Positions 56,756 through 64,000 of a stretch of DNA of 64,000 nucleotides are shown here, piece by piece. The notes below the pieces were generated by a model. That model searched no databases, was not told the origin of the DNA, and saw only the letters and a list, made by a program, of their open reading frames with translations. The DNA is from Serpula lacrymans var. lacrymans S7.9 (lineage: Eukaryota > Basidiomycota > Agaricomycetes > Boletales > Serpulaceae): assembly GCF_000218685.1 (NCBI RefSeq), contig NW_006763291.1:3289443-3353442 (forward strand). The letters run 5' to 3'. Numbering within the stretch: position 1 is the stretch's first letter; every line of letters begins with the position of its first letter. Position numbers and translations under genes: made by a program.

Positions 56756-57599
56756 GATTATTGCACTCGGAGAACGACCGACTTTTCTTGACTCGAGTCG
56801 CGTGACGAGAAAAATTACTACACGTGACTCACGCGCTCGTGACTGCAACTGCGTATGTGACGCTCGTGACTGTGGGAAGCGGCTGATAATTTGGCTTGTA
56901 AATTCGTGTCTCGTGCTGCAATCAGACCCAGGTCAGTCCGCAACTTGAGTTTGGCCGACGTATACTGTTGGTAATGTTCATCAGCGTCGTATCATTTGTG
57001 GACCTTACCGTTACTGATGATAAATAAACACACGTATATATAGCTTAGACAGTCTTGGAGCTGGTCTATAGTGATCCATTTTGTCCCATACAACAATCGA
57101 ACAAAGCCGGTTTTTACACTTCTTTCGTGGAAGACTTTCTTTTCTTAGTCTGTCACGGTCGATGGCACCCATGTCCAAGTACACTATCAAGGAAACTGGA
57201 GTGATTCTGTTCTTTGAGAACCTATCAAGTACTGATTTGATTGACGCCAGAACCTGAAAAGTATCAGATCTTGCCAAGGTAGGCTTTCAATCCAAGTCAA
57301 TATTTTATTTATTATTTATCCTATTTTGATGCTTTTTAGGTGTCATCACGCGACGGGGAAAAGAATGCTCGAAGGGATGAAATGAAATGGTCAAAGTGCA
57401 CGGCGCGTTAACATCATTTTTTGGGTAGCGCTTTTCCTGGCATCGGTCGCTCGCATCTAATCTAAAGATGGTGATATATCATTTGACGGTCGTCAATCGC
57501 CCACCTTTGGCCTGGGCCTGCTGATAATCGAATGGCTGGTATATAACTTGTCAAAGCACCATCTATCAATCTAAGCTGCCTGTGTGCTATCTGACAAGG
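56756..57599. other. Divergent intergenic region
   Basis: Between the minus-strand synthetase and the plus-strand membrane protein, so both promoters should lie here. The CACGTGACTCACGCGC stretch near 56,821 contains an E-box-like CACGTG. No gene is seen; the minus-strand frame 57277-57011 lacks support. Confidence 0.4.
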
Positions 57600-58736
57600 A
57601 TGGCACACCCTTTCTACGCTCGTTCGCCTCAGGATATCGCTACAGTCTGGACAACTACTCAAATTGTGCTATTACCCACTCCATTCATTTTCACTCACTT
57701 AACAGTCCCTGAAATACCAGGTAATGGGTAGCAAAAAGATCAATTCGTATAATGCTGAGCTTAATATGCTTTTGTTATAGAACTGCAAGGACAGACGTCA
57801 TCAGAATCGAGTCAACCCTCTTGGAGCACTGGAGCCTTGCTGTCCACTACAGCATCTGTGAGTCCACCCCAATCGACGGGGTTTCCAGTGCTTTCCACAC
57901 CGTCCCCCTCATCGATACTAGTTCCAACCAATACTATTCCCTTTGTGACCCTGCATACATCTACTATGCTGTCACCACCGAAGTCATCACATCAAACAGA
58001 GACTCCTACCCTGTCAATATCTTCCATGTCTTCTCCAATAACGACGATGACTAGGACAGCGTCTTCCTCTGAAATGCCCTCCACCTCATCTCAGTCTCTA
58101 ACGAGTCCTTCTGGCTCAACCGCACTGTCCCCAACGCAATTGGGTGAGGATGATGCCTTGAATTCACGTATGCTCCACGGGAGCATGGCATATCTTTCTC
58201 CACCGACAACGGGCCTCCTCCCCCCCAGTTTACCAACGAACACGTTAGAAGGGAAACCATTAGTGGGAAATTTCTCGAATGGAGGTTATACTATGAGCTC
58301 TGGTCCATCTCCATCTGCTTTCTCGACGACCGGGAGCCATCCCTCGAGCTCTAGTCCATCTCCTCCACCTGCTCTCTCAGCGCCTGGAGCCCATCGCTCG
58401 AGTCTCACTGGCATACTTGTTGGGTCCGTCATAGGCGGACTCGTCCTTGTTGCCATACTGGTATTCATCATCGTTCGGTTAAGACGGAAAACATCTAGTA
58501 CGATGAAGCCCTACATCAACCACCGTTCGAGTATCCTTAGAAACGACGGGCACGCAGCAGACAAACACTATGACTTAATATCAGATTCCCCCATTAACTC
58601 TTGTGCCCTACCCTACACCCTCCCCGATATCCCAAATACACCCCCACTATCAATGCTTGAGATTTTTCAAATGCGACAAAGGATTGAGAGCTTCAACGCA
58701 CCTTTCTATTCCAGTCCGGAAGGAAGGAGGGGATGA
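57600..58736 (+). CDS. Ser/Thr-rich single-pass membrane protein 1
   Basis: Two exons, 57600-57720 and 57781-58736, joined by a 60-nt GTAATG...TATAG intron to give 358 residues. The start MAHPFYARSPQDIATVWTTT is followed by a long ectodomain made mostly of Ser, Thr and Pro (SSSPSPPPALSAP), expected to be heavily O-mannosylated. One helix, GILVGSVIGGLVLVAILVFIIV, has the GxxxG pattern common to fungal Mid2/Wsc-type sensors, then a basic stop-transfer RLRRK and a 90-residue cytosolic tail. A classical signal peptide is not evident, so an upstream exon is possible. Two more loci of this type follow on the same strand. Function is not known; wall-stress sensing is a reasonable guess from architecture only. 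Confidence 0.7.
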
Positions 58737-59263
58737 GACGAACCAGTCACACGCACAATCTCTGAGTAATACTGAGGAACCTGTGTATACTTCCAAATAG
58801 ATTCTCGCATGTAGTACTAATTACAGATTTTGTGATCCTATCCAACCATCGTGCGAGTTAGCGCATACTTTCCTGAAAGCACTGCACGAGACCCCAGGCC
58901 CCTTCCTTCCTCCGATTTGGGGTGCCACCGAGCGTCAATATTAAACGCTTCGTGTGGCTTCCTATTCCCAGGTAAGTCCGTCTCTAACCACCATACTTCC
59001 CCAGCTGAGCCTTATGGTGAAGAACATAATGACCACTCGAGGATCACGCACAGCAATTCTTCCAGTGCAAAAGATCTCTCAGCATCACCCCACTCGCCAC
59101 TTACACATGACACAGGTTTGATGATCTTTTCTGCAACTTTCGTCACCTCCCCGCCCTTTGGCTGAGTTTCTTGATAATCAAAGCTCCTTGCATATAATTC
59201 GGAAGCTTTGAAAAACATGTTCTCTTTCAACACTCGCGCTCCTTAGGCACCATCTGACAAGCA
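58737..59263. other. Region between membrane protein genes 1 and 2
   Basis: No gene is supported. Near 59,163-59,275 the text (TGATAATCAAAG ... GCACCATCTGACAAG) echoes the sequence just upstream of gene 1 (57,521-57,598), consistent with a tandem origin of the two loci. Confidence 0.4.
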
Positions 59264-60568
59264 CGTCTCATACGTCCTACAAAAATACAATTACCGCCAC
59301 GTTTTATTCAGCATCGTCTGACGGCACAAGCCCGACAAGTACAATCATCAGAGCTATGACTACAGTTGTTGGTTTATGGACCAGGTCACCTCAATCGTCC
59401 ACGTCTAGTGCGAAAGGGACAATGAAATCAAGTGGTATACACCATAATACCTCAAATGTGGTTCAAAACTGAGTATAGGATACAGAGAGCGTATCAAAGG
59501 ATACCATTAGTTCACATCCCGTAGTCCATTCGTCGAATCCCTTGACATACGGATCCACAAGTCCAACAACCGGGACCTACAGTATGTTATCATCTTCCGC
59601 AACATACCCTTCATTGACAAAATCCAACAGCAGGGACTCCGAGCTCCTCCACACCCTCCGTGCCATATACATCATCGTCGCACCTGCGTCCGTCGCCAAT
59701 AATTCCGGCGACGACAACTTCAGAATCGTCAACGTCCTACACGCTAACTAACGGATATTCAATAACCTCCTCAACAACGACACCTGCTTTTCCGACATCC
59801 TCCACACTATCTCACTCGCTGACGAATACATCAATAACCACTCGAACTCTCTTGAAGGCACCCCCCACTTCACACACATCAACAATAAGGACAACACCGA
59901 CTTCTTGGTTGACAACACCTTCAATATCATCCGCATCGTTAGTTTCGGCAAAGGATATCCCGAGCTCAGCAGAGCCATCCAGAACCCTTCAAACTACCTT
60001 ACCGAGTAGTAAAACTGGTAGCTCAGTAGTTTCTGGTTCAAAGACACCTCCAGCTTCATCCTCATCTTCTATGGTGTCAGCATCTAGCCATCATGCACTT
60101 GCCGTTGGTATCATTATCGGAGCTGTCATTGGTGGAGTCCTTCTTGTGGCTGCACTTGCCTTCATTCTCTTTCGTTGCCATCGAAAACATGCCTCGAGGG
60201 CGCCGACATCTCACAACCGACATCATTCAAATAGTTTTGGTTCCAATATGCTTACATTATCTAATATCCCAGGACTCGGACATGTGTCAGAAGGGAACTA
60301 TGCCATTCTTTCAGATCCTCCCATGTCGTCTTATGGTCCTCCCTCTCCGATACCACAAATTCAGCGTGCGCCGTCACCACTGACGCCCGAGCTTGTTCCC
60401 GCCTCACGTGGACATAAGAGTTTGAATGTGGGAGTTAATCCCGGCGTAGAAAGCAAGCGTACCAGTGCAAGGACGCACAGGTCTTACACTACGCGGTCAC
60501 TGGACAATAGTGACGAATCACATCTGACCCTTCCTGCTTATTTCTCCGAGCTAGGCTTTCGACTTTAG
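59264..60568 (+). pseudogene. Ser/Thr-rich single-pass membrane protein 2, probably damaged
   Basis: The C-terminal half is open from 59,618 to TAG 60566-60568. It has a Ser/Thr/Pro-rich ectodomain, a helix HALAVGIIIGAVIGGVLLV, a basic RCHRKH and a cytosolic tail with GLGHVSEGNYAILSDPP and a PAYFSEL ending parallel to gene 3. The upstream Ser/Thr-rich text sits in two other frames (59,271-59,470 and 59,480-59,650), with stops at about 59,470 and 59,615. Where gene 1 has its ATG, this locus has ACG. An intron ending CCAACAG near 59,630 could rescue part of it, so loss of function is likely but not certain. Confidence 0.5.
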
Positions 60569-61695
60569 ATATGTGTAGGACTTTCAACTGTCAGATTTCT
60601 TCAATTTTTTAAGAGCGGTATGGACTAATAGATGTACATCAGGTGTATCGAATGCAGTTGCTACACTCGGACGGAATGGAAAGCTTCTATCATCGGATAC
60701 TTGATGGTGTGAACTCTGTGGTATACGGCAGTGCTTCATGTTTCTTTGAAACCTCACTACAATCAACAGAGGTTCACCCGCACTTCCTGGTGCGACCTTC
60801 TTTCGGACATCCGTTGATGATGTCAACCTGTCAGTTGCTTTCACGGACACTGCATCAGATAACCACGATGCCGTCTCATTTTGCTAGTCGTCATTCACCA
60901 GTTCTGTCCTTTTACCGTTGAGCTCTGAGTTTATTTCAAGCTTTATCGTGGATAATTATGTTGCTGTATTCGCAAAGAGTGCACTACTACTTGACACTTG
61001 CAAAGAAACTTTATTACCCCTAATGGAAGTGGCCGTGGGAACGATAGATATCAAAAATACTGCAACTTCGAAACGTGACGATCCTCCTGTCCTGATCAAA
61101 TACTCGTTTCTGGATACTTCCGGTTCTCAGGTTCGTTCTTATACATCGATGTTAGATACAACGACCTAATATAGGAGGACATGGTCAGTATCCAAGACTT
61201 ATTGTCCCAGTTATTCATGCTTAATGTTTAGATCTTCACAGTTAATTATAAGTGCTATAGCACTAAATAGATGATACAATATTCTCCTAAAGTTACGCTC
61301 TGACGTGGAGTGTATAATTTCTTTCCTGCTGCCCAGCCCAACACAAATCCGGCAACGTCCGACTTCTTTTCTTCCAACGAGCGTTAATCTGGAACTTTTT
61401 GGTATTGAAACGTTGCAAGTAAAGCACCTATACTACATACATCTTCTGATCATCACAATGACATTCCGATAAAACGTCACATTCATTTCTCAATTTCTCC
61501 CTATTTCAGATAAGTATCACTTGATGATCTTTTCGTGATTTGGCGATGAATGGATATCTCATATATAAGTTTGGAGGCGAGATGTTTTGCTAATGTCTCC
61601 AATCACTCACACTCCTTAGGTTCTAGTGAACAGATTGTGCTGTTCGTTTCACACTTGTCTAAATCAATCCGCTCATTTCAAAGCTTCGAATTCAG
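60569..61695. other. Region between membrane protein loci 2 and 3
   Basis: About 1.1 kb. The plus-strand frame 60918-61169 (VGTIDIKNTATSKRDD, VLIKYSFLDTSG) and text around 60,790 (VDDVNLSVAFTDTASDN) vaguely resemble ectodomain sequence of this family, perhaps a decayed extra unit. The promoter and any first exon of gene 3 should be in the last few hundred bases. Not called as a gene. Confidence 0.35.
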
Positions 61696-63186
61696 TTGGA
61701 GGGCTCTGATTCTCCTACGATGAATGGTAAGAGTAGCAGTTTTCCTCAGCTACACTACCATGGAAACTGGACTATCAGTGTCCCGGGTGGTTCTGCCTCT
61801 GCCTTAATCACCACACTCATTTCGAGTACCAAAGGATCAACGATTTCTGTAAAATTTACTGGTAAATATACTCAGACTGTGTTACCCTACGTTCTTGTTC
61901 ACTAAATATGCCATTGTTATAAAGGAAGTAGCATCAAAGTACTGGGTACTATCTGGCCCACGGGAAAGTATGGTCCTGCAATCTCCACCTTTATATTGGA
62001 TGGCACATCTTCGACGACTTTCACATCGCCAATCACCGATTCCGCACTTTGTAGCTTCCCTCTCTATGCGGCATCCGATCTTTTGTTTTCGCCACATGAG
62101 CTCAATATCACCGTGGACAGCGATGAGAGCCTTTTCTCTCTTGAGCTCTTTCAGTACCAATCTTCACGCAATAACCGTACCACTTCGTTTACTTGGGTTC
62201 CTCCACCTTTGCATTCTCAGTCATCCATCTCCGCCCAATTTGTTGAAGAATATCAAGGTGTGACGGGCTCGTCTGCTAAAGTACTAGAGGCAAGGCAACC
62301 GACAATGAAAGCATCTGAGCCCATGTTGTTGGGGGAATCTGTAGGCATAATAGGGCCTATCATTCAAGCTAGTTCTACGGCGTGGACGACTGAGATAGTT
62401 TTTGGACCTGGGCCTACTGGTATTGATACATCCGATCCCCTTTTATCGTTACCGTTAGCGTCAACGTCGACGACAGCGTCTGAGTACACCACATCCTCGT
62501 CTACAACCACTCTGGTGCCCGAATCCACTTATTTTCCGTTAGCGTCGCAGCCGGGACCTCAGACCCCCGCATACCCACCTATCTCCTCGCCGATGCCGAC
62601 CGATTCGCAGTCCACCAACGTAATCAAAAGTAGCGCCACCACCGCGTTTATACCACCCAGCTCGTCAAGTCATAGCTCAAGTTTATCAACATCATACTCG
62701 TCCCCCCTTCCTAGTTCATCCCATGGTCACTCTCCTCTCACTTACATAATCATTGGAGCGGTTGTAGGCGGAGTGATTATCCTTGCTGGACTCATCTTTG
62801 TTCTCTTTCGATGTCGCCGAAACTCTGCCAAGAGCGAGATAATTCCAGTACCATATACATATCACCACCCTTCGACCCTTGAATCTGACACCATTTTGCC
62901 CTGCAATGTTTCCGGATTCAAACACGTATCGAACGCGAATTCTGACGTCGCCCCGAGTCACCCCGTTGTCTCCGATGACCTATCGTCGATTCTTCACTCC
63001 CACGATACGCCATTATCATCTATGGATGACATCATTGTGATTGCGCGTAATCAAGCAGAGTTGGTTGAAAAGCTTCATCCTCGTTCTCGAATTCGAAGTA
63101 GTCAGAGGTGGAACGAGCAGTCCGTGCAGGCTGGAGGAAGTACCGAGGGTTCGGATGAGACCCCTCCTGCCTACTCTCGGACTTGA
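61696..63186 (+). CDS. Ser/Thr-rich single-pass membrane protein 3, 5' end uncertain
   Basis: Two clear exons, about 61696-61864 and 61924-63186, joined by a GTAAAT...AAAG intron. The N-terminal domain (LHYHGNWTISVPGGS, VKFTGSSIKVLGTIW, STFILDG, LLFSPHELNITVDSDES) has the beta-rich layout seen in many agaricomycete membrane proteins: a repeated strand pattern ending in a HxLxI segment. A Ser/Thr/Pro stalk, the helix YIIIGAVVGGVIILAGLIFVLF, a basic RCRRN and a cytosolic tail ending PPAYSRT follow. The first in-frame ATG is at 61720, but TTCAG before 61696 looks like a splice acceptor, so an upstream exon with a signal peptide may exist. Of the three loci this one has the best-preserved ectodomain. 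Confidence 0.68.
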
Positions 63187-64000
63187 GCATTGGCATCCAG
63201 CCGGTACTTGGATGAATTCTATGGTCGTCACTGCTCCAGATCGCTCAAGCACCCTCAAGGTTGATGATCCAATGTCGAGACCATGACTTGTGCTGCTGGG
63301 CCTGCTCCTTTACTTGAAATTAGTTGGGTCTTCTGAGTTAAGTGATAACTTTCTGCGCGAAATATCTGCACCTCTACAGTTTTACAGTGATGTGTTCAGC
63401 TTTATTCCTGATATCCAGTCGCATAGGTTGTATTTTGGACAGTTTGTGACTTTCGAACACGCTATCTGCATCTTTGAAGTCTATGGAAGGTTCACACAAG
63501 ACAATATTTGCAGTACGATGATGGGACGTGTGTTTTTTTAATTGGACGGACATTGTGTTTTCTATCAAACATTAGGGACAAACCGCAGGTGTAACTGAAA
63601 CAATCATAGTAAGTCGCATCAGCCCACTGGAGGGTAAAGAAATCTTGAGATCAGTTCGTAGTGCCCTACGAGTACGAATGATGAGGCCAACATAGCTCTC
63701 AAGCACAGCCAGGGGCTAATCACTCTCCTGTCGGCCCTCCAAACCTGAACGGTCCACATCACCATCTTCATCATGATGCTACCGTGAGTATGGATGCTCA
63801 TATACTGATGGTTGCTTATTTCCCTCCGCTATCGATTATATACCTGAGACGACCAGCACTCTTTCAAGTCTCCTGGGTAATAACACACTCCTTCTACGGT
63901 TTCTTTTTTTTTTCTTTCTCTTTTCTTTTTGGGAATGCCAGGGATTATGCATCCCGTCCACACTCGCTCACCACTGCACGTTCGTTTACATTCTCGAGGA
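63187..64000. other. Right-end region without a supported gene
   Basis: Short frames only. A pyrimidine tract of about 35 bases occurs at 63,899-63,932 (T/C-rich). If a gene starts beyond the window, this could be promoter. Confidence 0.4.

Overview
The window is nuclear DNA of a filamentous fungus, most likely an agaricomycete basidiomycete. Genes are dense, on both strands, and interrupted by many 50-60 nt GT...AG introns. Family types common in mushroom-forming fungi are present: F-box/LRR proteins, a caspase-like protein, small thaumatin-like proteins and Ser/Thr-rich single-pass membrane proteins. Decayed Gypsy, Copia and DDE elements sit among them. Because most genes are spliced, CDS spans below run from start to stop and include introns. 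Species cannot be named from the sequence.

Left third (1-20 kb): an aldo-keto reductase, F-box/LRR gene 1, a MUP1-like amino acid permease, the spindle-checkpoint WD40 protein BUB3, a caspase-like (metacaspase) gene with a broken C-terminal copy beside it, a short-chain dehydrogenase, a VPS68/TMEM50-type membrane protein and F-box/LRR gene 2. These are mostly ordinary housekeeping or accessory genes with readable exons.

Middle (20.4-49.8 kb): a segment carrying a small thaumatin-like gene exists twice in direct orientation (about 20,396-23,055 and 46,605-49,773). The two proteins are about 94% identical. The downstream copy also keeps a Costars-family gene that is deleted from the first. Between them lie roughly 23.5 kb of transposable elements. 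The core is a giant inverted repeat, arms about 22,514-29,802 and 34,448-41,725, whose paired positions sum to 64,250 almost throughout. Each arm contains, from the centre outwards, a Gypsy pol 3' region, a compound hydrophobic-ORF repeat, a Copia remnant lacking its RT domain, and host flank. The 4.6-kb loop holds Gypsy gag, protease, a membrane-segment ORF and RT, with a canonical T_TTT_TTA slippery site between gag and protease. Next to the right arm are a Ulp1-like fragment and a stop-ridden DDE transposase.

Right third (50-64 kb): F-box/LRR gene 3, its frameshifted tandem copy, an arginyl-tRNA synthetase with a mitochondrial-type leader upstream of its first ATG, and a tandem run of Ser/Thr-rich single-pass membrane proteins (one good model, one probably damaged, one with an uncertain 5' end).
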